From NCBI GenBank assembly GCA_030323885.1, contig CM059186.1, positions 170,423,230 through 170,487,229 on the forward strand: DNA of 64,000 nt, read 5' to 3'. Of this stretch, positions 37,301-42,131 are shown in pieces (positions within the stretch are counted from its first letter, which is position 1; every line of letters begins with the position of its first letter). The notes beneath the pieces are model-generated. The model saw only the letters and a list, made by a program, of their open reading frames with translations. It was not told where the DNA came from and did no database searches. A program made the translations under genes and the position numbers. The stretch comes from Branchipolynoe longqiensis (taxonomy: Eukaryota; Annelida; Polychaeta; Phyllodocida; Polynoidae).

Positions 37301-40300
37301 TATTTGATGTATAGACAGACATACACAATTAATTTGGCATGCTTGCCAACAATTCTGCTCCCATGGGTTTCAACAGTAACAGGTTTTTTTTCCCTTTTTT
37401 TGTTTATTTCGGATACGGTGTTTATGCTGTCCATAACATGTAAGTGGGCTTGTTTTCAATGCTGGGCAGTTTTCGGCTTTTTTCTTTTTCTTATAGTTGG
37501 TGTTTATGGTTAGTAAAACTATGTTAGTTTTTTTGTTTTTTCTTGACAATTGTTTTCCTTCTACTCTTATCCCTAGAATAGCCTACTCTATTTACATATT
37601 TTAGGCTTGTACGCAATAGATGGTTGGTATGTGTTTGGTGTGTGTTTGGTGTGTGGTTTTGTTGATATCTGCTTAGTTTTTTGGCCTGGGCACCTCCCAA
37701 GAGCTGTCCAGTTGGCGGGCCATGACATATCACATGCCCCGCTTGGTCACAGTTCAGGGATGCTTTCCTGGTTTTACCTTGCACAGATATTTTTTGAATG
37801 TTTCTAAGTCAGGAATTTGCATTTTCTCTACCGTTTGGGCGTTCCAGACTTTGGCAGCGATTTCTAGTGTACTTCTTTCATGTGCTTTGATGTGGCTTCT
37901 GGTTTGCGTTAGTATTGGTGCATTGTTTGCTCTGGTGTTCCTTTGTGGCTGGGTTAGGTACCTTCTTTCTCGACTATACCCAAATGCTAGTGTTTTTAGG
38001 TGTATTACTCTTCTGTTCTCTAATAATTTAACTTAGTTTTTTTTTGTGGATGTTGTAGGTTGGGCGTAGTTTGTCCACCTTAACGCAGGTCTTTAGGGCT
38101 CTGTTTTGCCGTATTTGCAGTTCTTTTAGCAGTTCAATTAAATTGACTTAGTATTCCCTCCTACATAGAATCAAATACTTAACAAGTGCACCAGTGTCTC
38201 AGTTGGATATTCAGGTTCAAATCTAGATAAGTGTAATCCAATGATTTTGAGTTTGTACGATAACTTTTTAGATAAATATATGAGGTTGGTTATTATAATC
38301 TACGTTACTTTGGTTTGAAGTAGCTTTGATTGATTGGCTAACTTATTTGCTCGATTGGCTAACTTATTTGATTGATTGGCTAACTTATTTGATTGATTGG
38401 CTAACTTATTTGAGGTGAAACCATGGACAATTAATATTGATGTTTATATCGAAATGTTGGACATCATAGCTTTCAGCAGTAACAGGGTTTATTAAATTAA
38501 ATTAGTATTCCCTTCTATGCCTCACCAAGTGTTTAATAACTGCTCCAATGTTTAACTTGGATATGAATGATTAAAGGCAAGTGAGTGTTTTTTTGTTGTT
38601 CGAAATTTGATGTTTTCATCGGAATATGCAGGTGTAAAACTAGACTACGGTGTCCAGCAATAAAATAATGTAGTAGTCTGCACTGACCTCTCAGGCAAGT
38701 AACCACATATACAGGTAGGCATGGGTAGTGTGTTGATATCAGGGAGCCTAGGTGGTGTAATGGTAAGCACACTGGCCTGGAATGCAAAGAGATGTGGGTC
38801 CAAGCCCCGCGCTAGGCACAATATTTCCCATTTTCATCACCCCCCATGACACTGGTGCTGTGATCAGGATCATGTACAAACTACGCACTGTATAATTGTT
38901 GAACCTACCCTGTGTATGTATGTGTAAGTGTATTGCCTGTATGTATGTAATTCCAAGCATTAACTGACCATTTAAAAGACTTACAATTGCAGAGGGACGA
39001 GTGTAGTAGTCTGCACTGACCTCTCAGGCAAGTGACCACATAGACAGGTAGGCATGGGTAGTGTGGTGATATGAGGGAGCCTAGGTGGTGTAATGGTTAG
39101 CACACTGGTCAGGATGCAAAGAGATGTGGGTTCGAGTCCCGCTCTAGGTGCAATATTTCCCATTTTCATCACCCCTATGACTCTGGGGCGGAGCATGGAC
39201 TCCATCGGAATAAAGGGAGAGAAGTGATACATAAGGCAAGCTTTAATCCAAATTTGTCAAAAACACACATTTCTTTCTCAGGTACATGTCAGAGCTTTTA
39301 ATAAAATACTAATTGTTCCCAGAAGTATGTCATATAAATAAATTATCACAATACTGAGCTTAGAAGTTGCTAGGGTGAAAAAACCCCAACAAGCATCAAG
39401 CAAGTATCCTTTGAAAATTGGATGCATTGAGCTGTAAGATTTGTGTTGGACCCTTTTTTTCTCTCTCAAAATTACCGTTACAAAAAGGGCTTGTTGGGAC
39501 TGAGAATTAACACCACGATGGCTGAGAAGCAAGTAGATTTTGTTGGTGTAAAGTGAAGTGTTTTGCTGACCTGTCTCTTTCTGATTGAACGCCGAGCCGT
39601 ACCGGGAGAAGAAGGACGCCATGTAGGACCCGGTTGTCATGATCCAGTTATCATTCACCTTACTCCACAACGCGTCTACAACACACCTGTAAGAGGGCAG
39701 CTCGGGGTCTGGTACCACTTGTTAACACGCCACTATTTGTACAAATAACTACATTAGGTTGATCATGGTGGTCATGATCAAGTTATTGTTCAGCTTACTC
39801 CACAATGCGTCTACAACACACCTGTAAGGAGGCAGCTCAGGCTCTGGTACCACTTGCTAACATGCCACTATTTGTACAGATAACAACATTAGGTTGATCA
39901 TGGTGGTCATGATCCAGTTATCATTCACCTTACTCCACGATGCGTCTACAACACACCTGTAAAAGGGCAGCTCAGGGTCTGGTACCACTTGTTAACATGC
40001 CGCTATTTGTACAAATAACTACATTAGGTTGATCATGGTGGTCATGATGATCACCATGATCACGATAACCATCAACATCACCATCATCGTATCCTTCAGT
40101 CTACATGCCATCACCATCACCACCACCATCTTCAGCATCAGCACCATCACCACCATCACCATCACCACCACCATCACTAGCACCAACACCATCATAATCA
40201 CCAACACCATCATAATCAACACCATCATAATCACCAACACCATCATAATCAACACCATCATATCACCAACACCATCATCATCAGCATCACCGCCACCATC

Positions 40301-42131
40301 ATCATCACCACGACCATCATATCACCAACACCATCATAATCACCAACACCATCATATCATCAACACTATCATCATCAACACCATCATCACCATCACCACC
40401 ACCATCATATCACCAACACCATCATAATCACCATCCTCCACCTCCTGCTCCTGGTCCTTATCCTCATCATCCTAATCTTCCTCATCATCCTCATTCTTAT
40501 CATCATAACCACCACCAATATCACCACCATCATCGCAATCACAATGACCACCACCGTCACCATTGTCTCCACCATACTCCTCCTCATCATCACTGTCACA
40601 CCGCCACCATCGCCAGGATCATCGCCATTATCATCGCCATCATCGTCATCATCACCACCACCATCATCACCATCGCTACCACCATCATCATCATCATCAC
40701 GATCACCACCATCACCACCACCACTACCACCACTGCCATCGCCATGATACTTGTTGCTACCTAGCCTGGCGGTCGGCATTACTAGTATCGGGCAAGGACT
40801 GCTTTGTTAAGTATCAGGCCAATGTGACTGAGTGGGATATTGGATCATGGTCCCCTAGTGGTGCTGCACTATAAACTTTGCCATATGTACTCATCCTGAC
40901 ATGACCTTAGATGTTGATAGGATGTAAAGCTATTTAATTCCTGTCATGTTTCTTAATGTATCCTTATTTATTATTAGGTTGATTATTGTTAGGTATTATT
41001 AGATTGGTTCTTGCTATCGACAGTTCTTTCATTTGAAATCCCTTTAATTTTAACTCGTTGAAATTGGAGCTCTTTGAAGTTAAAACATAACAACTTATTG
41101 TTGGCAGACACATCGAGTGCTGGACGCCATATCCTTTAGCAGTTATAATCTCTTTTAATTTGGACATAAAGTTCCTTCTAGGCAGCCATGTTGGTTTAAT
41201 GAGTGAGCCAGTAGTGCTTTGATTGAGAACATTCGATGTTGTCATCGGACTATCCAGTTTTAATAAACTCATGCATGTGAAGCACACACACAAAAAAACT
41301 ATTTGTGGAAATGGCTTTGAACTTTTCGATATACAAAAACTCTGTAGTTTTAATATATTTTTATACATGTGAAGCACAAAGAATACCTTGTGAAAATGGC
41401 CTTGAACTATTCAATATACAAAATACTACGCAGCTTGAATATATATTCATTCACTTGAAGTGCAAAGAACAATTAATTGTGGAAATGGCTTTGAACTATT
41501 GGATATACAAAAACTATGTAGTTTTCATGAACTCATTCACTTGAAGTGCAAAGAACAACAATTTGTGAAAATAGCTTTGAACCTTTCGATACAAAAGCTA
41601 AACCACATACAAAAGCTATGCAGTTTTAACATACTCAAGTGAGAGCACAGGTAAAATTACTCACAAACAGGCGACAGGATCACCCAAGAGTAAGATTGTA
41701 TGTATACAACAAATCTCGAACCGGAAAAAAACAGGAGGTTACAAACAAGGTGCACAAGAAGCAGCAATGGTCCATTACTAGCAATGGTAAAATCAAAATG
41801 CAGTGCGTATGATCGCAGTGTGGCTAACATGAGCGATAATATTTGGAATAAACTGCCAGCTGCAACAAGCAATTCAGAAAACAAGTTAAGACAATTATCT
41901 TTTATGATCAGGGTAAATAAATTCATCACTAAAAAAAACCCCACAAAAGACTCATGCATGTGATGCGCAAAGAACATCAACTTGTGAAAATGGCTTTGAT
42001 AGTGGCTTTGACATATTGGATACAAAGTGAGGGTGACTGGTTACTCACGGCATGTCGTCCATGATGTACTTTGAGCCTGATGCCGTGACCAGCATCCACT
42101 GTAGGCAGACAAGCAGGAGGCACAACCGCAT
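10006..42131 (-). CDS. Secreted EF-hand-like protein (four firm exons, one candidate)
   Basis: Minus-strand exons 42131-42049, 39686-39571, 35852-35646 and 21768-21607 have AG/GT borders and phases 2, 1, 1 and 1 that join without a break. Translation starts with a signal peptide (MRLCLLLVCLQWML...ASG). A ~110-residue, probably helical region with few cysteines follows, then two EF-hand-like units in the fourth exon. The protein should be secreted or lumenal and may bind calcium weakly, because both loops are imperfect. Introns are 2.4, 3.7 and 13.9 kb and full of transposons. The strong donor at 21606 shows that the gene continues; an open frame at 10349-10006 fits in phase as a last exon but is unproven. 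I do not recognise the family. Confidence 0.7.
10548..10735 (-). mobile_element. tRNA-derived SINE (family 2), head portion
   Basis: On the minus strand: GGCCGAATCGGTAGAGC (A-box-like), a B-box-like segment within GAGTTCGAATCCC, then the family body with CAATGACTTG and ACTGAGTGGGATATTGG. The 3' half is missing. Confidence 0.65.
11063..11240. mobile_element. pogo-like MITE, intact ~178 bp
   Basis: Ends CAGTAAAACCTCCGTAACCG and (other strand) CAGTAAAACCTCTCTAATTC are inverted repeats. TA lies on the left and TG on the right. Resembles Tigger/pogo ends; non-coding. Confidence 0.75.
11240..12095. other. AT-rich spacer with TATATG microsatellites
   Basis: TATATG/TATGTA runs at 11240-11500 and 11885-11920. 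No exon or element recognised in the rest. Confidence 0.6.
12096..12276. mobile_element. pogo-like MITE, ~181 bp
   Basis: Same family as 11063-11240: CAGTAAAACCTTATTAACCG at the left, inverted as AGAAAGCTTTTACTG at the right. Confidence 0.75.
12809..13111. other. GC-rich insert bounded by a 13-bp direct repeat
   Basis: ATATTAACCGATT occurs at 12809-12821 and again at 13099-13111, bracketing 277 bp of very GC-rich, pyrimidine-biased sequence in AT-rich surroundings. The insert starts with a small hairpin (TAATGCGAAGCATTA). It contains three diverged copies of a ~60-bp segment with CTCACCCGACGC and a TTATAAGG box. It looks like an insertion with target-site duplication. Function unknown. Confidence 0.65.
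13112..13851. other. Intergenic or intronic AT-rich stretch
   Basis: No element with ends identified and no exon signal seen. Confidence 0.5.
13852..14196 (+). mobile_element. TTAA MITE (~345-bp family), copy 1
   Basis: TTAA borders; the ends are variants of AGTTGCATAGTCCGATG, inverted at the right as CATCGGACTATGCAGCT. The interior carries the family landmarks TTTTGGCAAGCTTGCCAAAA and CTCTGACACCATAG. Confidence 0.85.
14218..14568 (+). mobile_element. TTAA MITE, copy 2
   Basis: Same family and orientation, 22 bp after copy 1. The left TTAA is intact and the right one mutated to TTAG. Confidence 0.85.
14830..15625. repeat. Irregular TCTATGGTAAACTATATA array
   Basis: Some 25 diverged copies of GGTCTATGGTAAACTATATA with variable AT spacers, interrupted by a pogo-like MITE at 14985-15106. 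Confidence 0.8.
14985..15106 (-). mobile_element. pogo-like MITE fragment
   Basis: Right two-thirds of the pogo-like family in reverse orientation (GGTCGGTTTAGAGAGTTAG ... GGAGGGGTTTTACTG), embedded in the TCTATGGTAAAC array. Confidence 0.7.
15628..15815 (+). repeat. GGTGGCGCCACC-core repeat, copy 4
   Basis: TATTATGCGAGTATA-type start, TTATTATTATTC, then GTGGCGCCACC and a tail ending CATTTGCGCCTGAGAATA. Confidence 0.6.
15816..17088. other. Repeat-poor stretch
   Basis: Contains a SINE family-2 tail variant (about 16610-16740, ending ...TTCCCTGCTTAATCAACTTA) and a GC-rich patch with GGGGGCGCCACCTG near 16890-16910. No exon found. Confidence 0.5.
17089..17431 (-). mobile_element. TTAA MITE, copy 3
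   Basis: Reverse orientation; ends AGCTGCATAGTCCGATG and CATCGGATTATGCAACT, with TTAA at the right. Internal GGCAAG/CTTGCC palindrome degraded. Confidence 0.8.
17940..18625 (+). mobile_element. tRNA-derived SINE (family 2), split by a MITE
   Basis: The head (GATAGAGCGCCGGCCTCGAG ... AGTTTGGTTTCC) and body run to 18176. The tail (..GACCTTAGATGTTGCCAGGA, then CATAAAAC) resumes at 18531 after the TTAA MITE at 18177-18534. Confidence 0.75.
18177..18534 (-). mobile_element. TTAA MITE, copy 4, inside a SINE
   Basis: TTAA at both ends. The SINE family-2 consensus is recovered across the junction when the MITE and one TTAA are removed. Reverse orientation, about 350 bp. Confidence 0.85.
18643..19148. 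mobile_element. Element with ~75-bp terminal inverted repeats
   Basis: The left end CCGGTGTGGCGTGCTCAGCC is repeated inverted at the right (GGCTGAGCACGCCACACCGG), with homology extending about 75 bp inward to ATTGTCAATGGTCG. The interior is two direct repeats of ~160 bp (18692-18855 and 18912-19072). No coding frame. Superfamily not recognised and no clear target duplication. Confidence 0.7.
19575..19905 (+). mobile_element. tRNA-derived SINE (family 1) with mollusc-type 3' region
   Basis: A-box-like TGGTGGAGTGGTTAGAG, B-box-like GTTTGATTCC, then GATTTCCACTGCTG...GCGTCATCAAAGGCC. It then continues into GCAGCCACATCGGCTACTCT and AAGGGGTCTTTTATATGCAC, a module I recall from mollusc genomes. Confidence 0.65.
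20120..20520. repeat. Two diverged copies of a ~110-bp segment
   Basis: CTGTATGGCCTCCCCAAGGG ... CTTCCAGCC at 20177-20210 recurs at 20477-20510, about 300 bp apart. Confidence 0.55.
20525..20700 (-). mobile_element. tRNA-derived SINE (family 3) fragment
   Basis: On the minus strand GAGCCTAGATGGTGTAGTGG is followed by TTAGCATGC, matching the family-3 A-box region seen at 38745 and 39070. Confidence 0.55.
21104..21590. repeat. 87-bp tandem array derived from SINE family 3
   Basis: Six units start at 21113, 21200, 21287, 21374, 21461 and 21548, exactly 87 bp apart. The unit is the reverse complement of the segment preceding and including the A-box region of the SINE copies at 38670 and 39000. 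The array ends about 15 bp from the donor of the EF-hand exon. Confidence 0.9.
21607..21768 (-). CDS. Exon 4 of secreted EF-hand-like gene: EF-hand pair
   Basis: The acceptor is ATACTGTCAG/GT and the donor CTGTG/GTAAGA. It encodes GDGHVRRSEMGRFL (the second half of an EF loop with Gly6, hydrophobic residue 8 and Glu12), then FKKLDYEGRGFLNITHWEEVF, a second EF-like loop with Asp1 and Gly6 but His at position 12. Calcium binding by the second loop is doubtful. The exon is flanked on both sides by minisatellites: the 87-bp array ends about 15 bp from the donor and the 20-bp array begins about 70 bp from the acceptor. Confidence 0.75.
21837..22398. repeat. 20-bp minisatellite
   Basis: About 28 copies of CAGCAGCTACCCTACAAGGT with frequent substitutions, on the acceptor side of the EF-hand exon at 21607-21768. 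Confidence 0.92.
22660..22915 (-). mobile_element. tRNA-derived SINE (family 1), minus strand
   Basis: Reverse of GTTCTCTGTGGCGGAGTGG ... GCGGTTCGATTCCCC, followed by the family body with GATTTCCCCCGCCGTG and GCGTCATCAAAGGCCGG. Confidence 0.75.
23228..23800 (-). mobile_element. PolyA-tailed retroelement 3' end (family C)
   Basis: On the minus strand it ends ...GACAAAAGACTTTATTCAAT, GAATAAAC and an A/C-rich tail. Relatives: 33755-34500 (plus), 45655-45905 (minus) and short tails at 35555, 48580 and 59985. It looks like the 3' end of a non-LTR element; no coding part seen. Confidence 0.6.
24545..24914 (+). other. Unidentified ~370-bp insert in MITE copy 5
   Basis: Has no counterpart in the other MITE copies. 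The plus strand keeps one frame open for about 57 codons, ending ...DWNALPDNSS then stop. The stretch KKDIEAKVISVDLIKQVRNQ looks coding, but I cannot name the family. Confidence 0.4.
24937..25028 (-). repeat. Ngaro split direct repeat B2
   Basis: 92 bp forming the 3' end of the element. The outer boundary is ACCATAG/ATTATTAATACGCC, read on the plus strand. Confidence 0.92.
25043..25286 (-). repeat. Ngaro split direct repeat A2
   Basis: 244 bp between B1 and B2, matching A1. The open frame across it is repeat by-product, since it also appears in A1. Confidence 0.92.
25287..25378 (-). repeat. Ngaro split direct repeat B1
   Basis: 92 bp immediately after the recombinase frame, apparently identical to B2. 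Confidence 0.92.
25403..26365 (-). CDS. Ngaro tyrosine recombinase, ~320 aa
   Basis: The C-terminal catalytic set of tyrosine recombinases is complete: R153 (LLRKC), H264 and R267 (HSLRRGG), W290 (GDW) and the nucleophile Y298 (FEYL). It joins the circular DNA copy to the target. The frame overlaps the end of the reverse transcriptase by four bases in the -1 phase. It has no ATG until about residue 88, so expression needs frameshifting, re-initiation or splicing. Confidence 0.92.
   Translation of the reverse strand: MIADWGRLTLECARYEGAHHADSTKITRSVQIKAYFEFCEIFADQLSPYPCPTSQACLYISFLARRLCYNSIRQYLSALSNHLKDLGMRAIDYTGHRLKKCLAGIRRILGDMPKQAAPLLPRHLRSIFSLMLHTRGHVALRAAILVSFRALLRKCHVSESDASLTRSDFAFYEWGMMVRVRKSKTIQYRERVHLIPVAKVADQALCAVYWVREHFRDVRAGGDAHAFRLPKGPSSVSMPYSFYLSSLRTLCARAGLDPRNFSTHSLRRGGATFLRLCGASILEIKERGDWRSDAVFEYLRASLQERISRDIRVATLLAGR
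26362..28176 (-). CDS. Ngaro reverse transcriptase-RNase H, ~604 aa
   Basis: Reverse transcriptase motifs in order: AVPKGHDDFRAIVD (159-172), the first catalytic Asp in LATVDISNAYR (D214), GLSSSPYVFSKV (253-264), the YLDD box (283-286) and FLGIDLD (329-335). RNase H residues follow: D446 (SIYSDAS), E498 (NVLELW), D523 (VTDNTQ) and D573 (VICDSLS). Copies element RNA into DNA. All catalytic residues are present. The first codon listed is GTG and the frame is open further upstream, so the true start probably lies in the preceding frame via the G run. Confidence 0.92.
   Translation of the reverse strand: MSHPELTARNDDWFRVIGPEPARMESGDLVCTLWVVDMECRYSWTEHYIDVFNACIKGYRDCVYYIDGALAQLKPCRVFSECFCRGDVDPDWEYVLRGTCFGFRVIDESCNSKYNKANYGSITKGEVGVAMCGRLQSEIDDQVLTIVDEPCVCIHGLGAVPKGHDDFRAIVDCSSPDGVCVNDHTDGCRANFSYNSVESVTEILQVGDYLATVDISNAYRAVNIHPTSREKQGLAWDFGGGTVYLCDNRLCMGLSSSPYVFSKVSDMVVRCMVREGYASCINYLDDFCVVAHTEGECREAQWVLVKILRRLGFYVSYRKLVDPSQTIRFLGIDLDSVLMELRLPADKLRKLQTLLKWFLRKRKASKKELESLAGVLAHCCKVIHGGRTFSHRVYDLVASAKKSTHRVRLNDEFRLDLKWWIEFASSFNGKAKIIEPCESCISIYSDASLVGFGAMHGQDWLAGAFNIKTGRKLGNWLGHHFAEAKDVGCRTDNINVLELWPILTGVRRWGHLWENRTVIFVTDNTQVMAALNSGRSKNKTTMTWLRLIFWLSIRHNFDVQSVYINTRDNVICDSLSRLEAYKNIARIRDADTAQTMWCHDLFSC
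28184..28531 (-). CDS. Ngaro Pol N-terminal extension, separate frame
   Basis: A 115-codon minus-strand frame starts 31 bp after the Gag stop and ends just past a run of G (C's at 28201-28208 on the plus strand). The frame that follows into the reverse transcriptase is open back across the same run but offset by one base. This is either the N-terminal part of Pol reached by frameshifting, or one polyprotein broken by a slip in the G run. Composition is Gly/Ser/Asp-rich with no domain seen. Confidence 0.55.
   Translation of the reverse strand: MGVEGAEAEHGSGSTVPAGLREDGKPHDYSATGRLNHRTHEGSGTDATNSTAGISMGSSVGQQREALVLEELTMGDASAAQTNPSRDLVLETAAGVDNNNRTGMDLDGGGWSHPY
28562..29569 (-). CDS. Ngaro Gag-like protein, 335 aa
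   Basis: ATG start 165 bp inside A1. Layout: acidic N-terminus; charged, probably coiled region 50-85; Lys/Arg-rich block 98-112; Ser-rich acidic tract 126-148 followed by an Arg/Lys run 149-162 (SR-protein-like). A conserved-looking core at 163-270 follows. Near the end are two zinc motifs: C296-x9-C306-x4-C311-x3-H315 (CCCH type) and C317-x2-C320-x4-H325-x4-C330 (retroviral-type CCHC knuckle). It should bind element RNA and form the particle. The frame is intact. Confidence 0.85.
   Translation of the reverse strand: MAKSEPVSDDNAQGATGGMEEAVDKMLSMSIGGVTEGDPAGSKQISVVEVEPDEEELELRRRLAQKVLAKRKARLRAELEKESSSEEDDRSQCRSRNKKKEKKKRKKTRKNSRGVRDEAQGGDRYSSPSSDSSSSSSESSDTDSSSERSRERRRRRRKKRSKFALDKYTKGGKNVRKLNYNELIYASCLWGSKKAKKAGMDVEALMGYMGHLAYMCMRATTNNYSDKAYRGYDRAIREKAKEKGLRAFKMGDNGLSLLHFNMDNSKSYKEVRKPKGTYSKENEPRGMTHNKVKGACFAHNYNKEGCTREKCAWDHHCLTCRSKAHVAEACPQKKY
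29732..29975 (-). repeat. Ngaro split direct repeat A1
   Basis: 244 bp at the 5' end of the element, nearly identical to A2 (three differences seen). Begins at the junction CTCTAC/G with the MITE. Confidence 0.92.
30375..30725. repeat. ~31-bp tandem array
   Basis: About eleven diverged copies of GACCAGGCTAGTCTGTGAAC plus AAAGGCCAGGG. Confidence 0.88.
30726..31034. other. AT- and pyrimidine-rich spacer
   Basis: T-rich tract at 30800-30838. No exon or element recognised. Confidence 0.5.
31035..31765 (+). repeat. Two diverged copies of a GGCGCC-containing repeat
   Basis: AATGTAAAGGGCTAGTGGAT occurs at 31036 and 31480, each followed by ATGCAGGCTGTG, a TGTATAAAG..TTATGC element and, further on, TTCAGGTGGCGCCCCCCACC (31723 copy) or CCAGGCGGCGCTTCACCCAC (31273 copy). 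Confidence 0.65.
32060..32408 (-). mobile_element. TTAA MITE, copy 6
   Basis: TTAA at both ends; ends AACTGCATAGTCCGA and CATCGGACTATGCAACT. Confidence 0.85.
32409..32884. other. Intron, no element with clear ends
   Basis: Includes a G tract near 32683. Nothing else identified. Confidence 0.5.
32885..33190 (+). mobile_element. tRNA-derived SINE (family 1)
   Basis: GTTCTCTATGGCGGAGTGGT (A box), an internal TTTTTT that would end RNA polymerase III transcription, GCGGTTCAATTCCCC (B box), then the family body to GTCTATGTGGTGTGGGAGG. Confidence 0.75.
33405..33510 (+). mobile_element. TTAA MITE, 5' fragment
   Basis: Only the left third is present (CGATGGTTTTGAATTTCTG...). Confidence 0.6.
33755..34500 (+). 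mobile_element. PolyA-tailed retroelement 3' end (family C), longest copy
   Basis: About 745 bp matching 23228-23800 in reverse. Ends CAATGAATAAACTATATTTA and an A-rich tail, consistent with retroposition on the plus strand. Confidence 0.6.
34930..35245 (-). mobile_element. tRNA-derived SINE (family 2), full length
   Basis: On the minus strand: CCTAATCGGTAGAGCGCGGA, AGTTCAGTTCCCG, body with CAGTGGGGCAGCACTATAAA, tail ACCTTAGATGTTGCTAGGAC. Confidence 0.75.
35646..35852 (-). CDS. Exon 3 of secreted EF-hand-like gene
   Basis: The acceptor is GCGCACGCAG/CC and the donor ATAG/GTAACC. Its 207 nt encode SMRVYEKAFISGDTNFVNDF...RLTIEDMDLMIDVLDRCTGNI, with no stop and phases that match both neighbours. 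The last 20 residues look like the entering helix of an EF-hand (DLMIDVLDRC) whose loop continues in the next exon. A SINE begins about 15 bp upstream of the acceptor, and a polyA-tailed repeat ends about 30 bp after the donor. A start four bases later is possible for the acceptor but would break the phase. Confidence 0.72.
35865..36200 (-). mobile_element. tRNA-derived SINE (family 2) next to exon 3
   Basis: Full-length copy whose A-rich tail end comes within about 15 bp of the exon-3 acceptor of the EF-hand gene. Confidence 0.75.
36226..37092 (+). mobile_element. TTAA MITE, copy 8, with internal duplication and insertion
   Basis: The first ~60 bp are duplicated (36226 and 36287). The copy is split by the Harbinger-like MITE at 36370-36817 and shares its right TTAA with the next copy. 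Confidence 0.8.
36370..36817. mobile_element. PIF/Harbinger-like MITE, copy 2 (448 bp)
   Basis: Ends AGGCCCTGTCACATTA and TAATGTGACAGCCCCT. TTA is duplicated: the interrupted MITE reads ACCTTA before and TTACTTTACTTTG after, as expected from its consensus. The interior consists of GCGTATG/GTATGAGTAGC repeats related to the inner terminal repeat. Confidence 0.8.
37390..38125 (-). pseudogene. Non-LTR retrotransposon ORF2 C-terminal fragment
   Basis: Minus-strand translation, with frame breaks, gives ELQIRQNRALKTCVKV near 38100 and AAKVWNAQTVEKMQIPDLET followed by FKKYL near 37800. This matches the tail region of non-LTR reverse transcriptases (..QNRALR.. / ..WN.LP..I....LETFK..L). Several frameshifts: dead. 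Confidence 0.6.
38327..38415. repeat. 24-bp tandem repeat inside a MITE
   Basis: Four copies of GATTGATTGGCTAACTTATT plus TGAT, expanded from the MITE motif GGCTAACTT. Confidence 0.9.
38670..39180 (+). mobile_element. tRNA-derived SINE (family 3), duplicated
   Basis: Two copies about 325 bp apart. Each has GCACTGACCTCTCAGGCAAG, GGAGCCTAGGTGGTGTAATG (A box) and GGGTTCGAGTCCC or a variant (B box), then CAATATTTCCCATTTTCATC. Confidence 0.7.
39571..39686 (-). CDS. Exon 2 of secreted EF-hand-like gene
   Basis: The acceptor CTGCCCTCTTACAG/G and donor ACAG/GTCAGC enclose 116 nt encoding CVVDALWSKVNDNW...FNQKET. Entry takes one base and completes a Pro codon split in exon 1; exit leaves one G. No motif is recognised; the stretch is rich in aromatic residues and probably helical. 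The acceptor and roughly the first 50 nt of the exon are repeated in further tandem copies at 39740-40032 that lack the donor half. Confidence 0.7.
39687..40032. repeat. ~137-bp tandem copies of exon-2 acceptor region
   Basis: The segment from CATGATCCAGTTATCATTCA (inside exon 2) through the acceptor and adjoining intron to GATTGATCATGGTGG-type sequence is repeated at about 39770 and 39908. The copies retain the acceptor and about 50 nt of exon but lack its 3' half and donor. Confidence 0.85.
40033..40746. repeat. CAT/CAC trinucleotide-rich array
   Basis: Imperfect CATCAC, CATCATAAT and CCACCACCAT repeats over 0.7 kb. All open frames here are repeat by-products. Confidence 0.92.
40747..40935 (+). 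mobile_element. tRNA-derived SINE (family 2), 5'-truncated
   Basis: Starts ACTTGTTGCTACCTAGCCTG and ends ACCTTAGATGTTGATAGGAT. Confidence 0.7.
41270..42030. repeat. ~85-bp diverged tandem array, interrupted
   Basis: Five copies containing AAGTGCAAAGAACAA..TTGTGGAAATGGCTTTGAAC and, after a gap at about 41655-41945, a sixth. The last copy ends about 20 bp from the donor of exon 1. Confidence 0.8.
41655..41945 (+). pseudogene. Retrotransposon reverse-transcriptase tail fragment
   Basis: Plus-strand frame CTRSSNGPLLAMVKSKCSAY..NIWNKLPAATSN has the WN-x-LP hallmark of the region after the polymerase domain in non-LTR elements. About 90 codons only; inserted within the ~85-bp array. Confidence 0.5.
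42049..42131 (-). CDS. Exon 1 of secreted EF-hand-like gene: signal peptide
   Basis: ATG at 42131-42129; the donor is CC/GTGAGT. The 27 codons give Met-Arg, a Leu/Val-rich core, then T-A-S-G (likely signal-peptidase site), then KYIMDDM. The start is chosen because the signal peptide begins there. The sequence just upstream is the 49-bp satellite, whose shifting frame excludes a longer N-terminus. The exon is flanked by that array on one side and by an ~85-bp repeat array ending about 20 bp from the donor on the other. Confidence 0.72.

Larger units (their letters stand above)
37089..38637 (+). mobile_element. Fused TTAA MITE copies interrupted by a LINE fragment
   Basis: A left end at 37093, a short SINE family-2 tail at about 37183-37240, and MITE sequence to about 37386. 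A non-LTR fragment runs to 38125. MITE sequence resumes and jumps at 38238 into the left end of another copy, ending at 38637. Confidence 0.7.

Noticed and set aside
40019..40779. His/Ser/Ile-rich frames over the CAT repeats
   Set aside because: Trinucleotide repeat by-product on both strands.
41657..42025. 122-codon hydrophobic minus-strand frame
   Set aside because: Antisense of the retrotransposon tail fragment; the hydrophobicity comes from reversed Lys/Asn codons.
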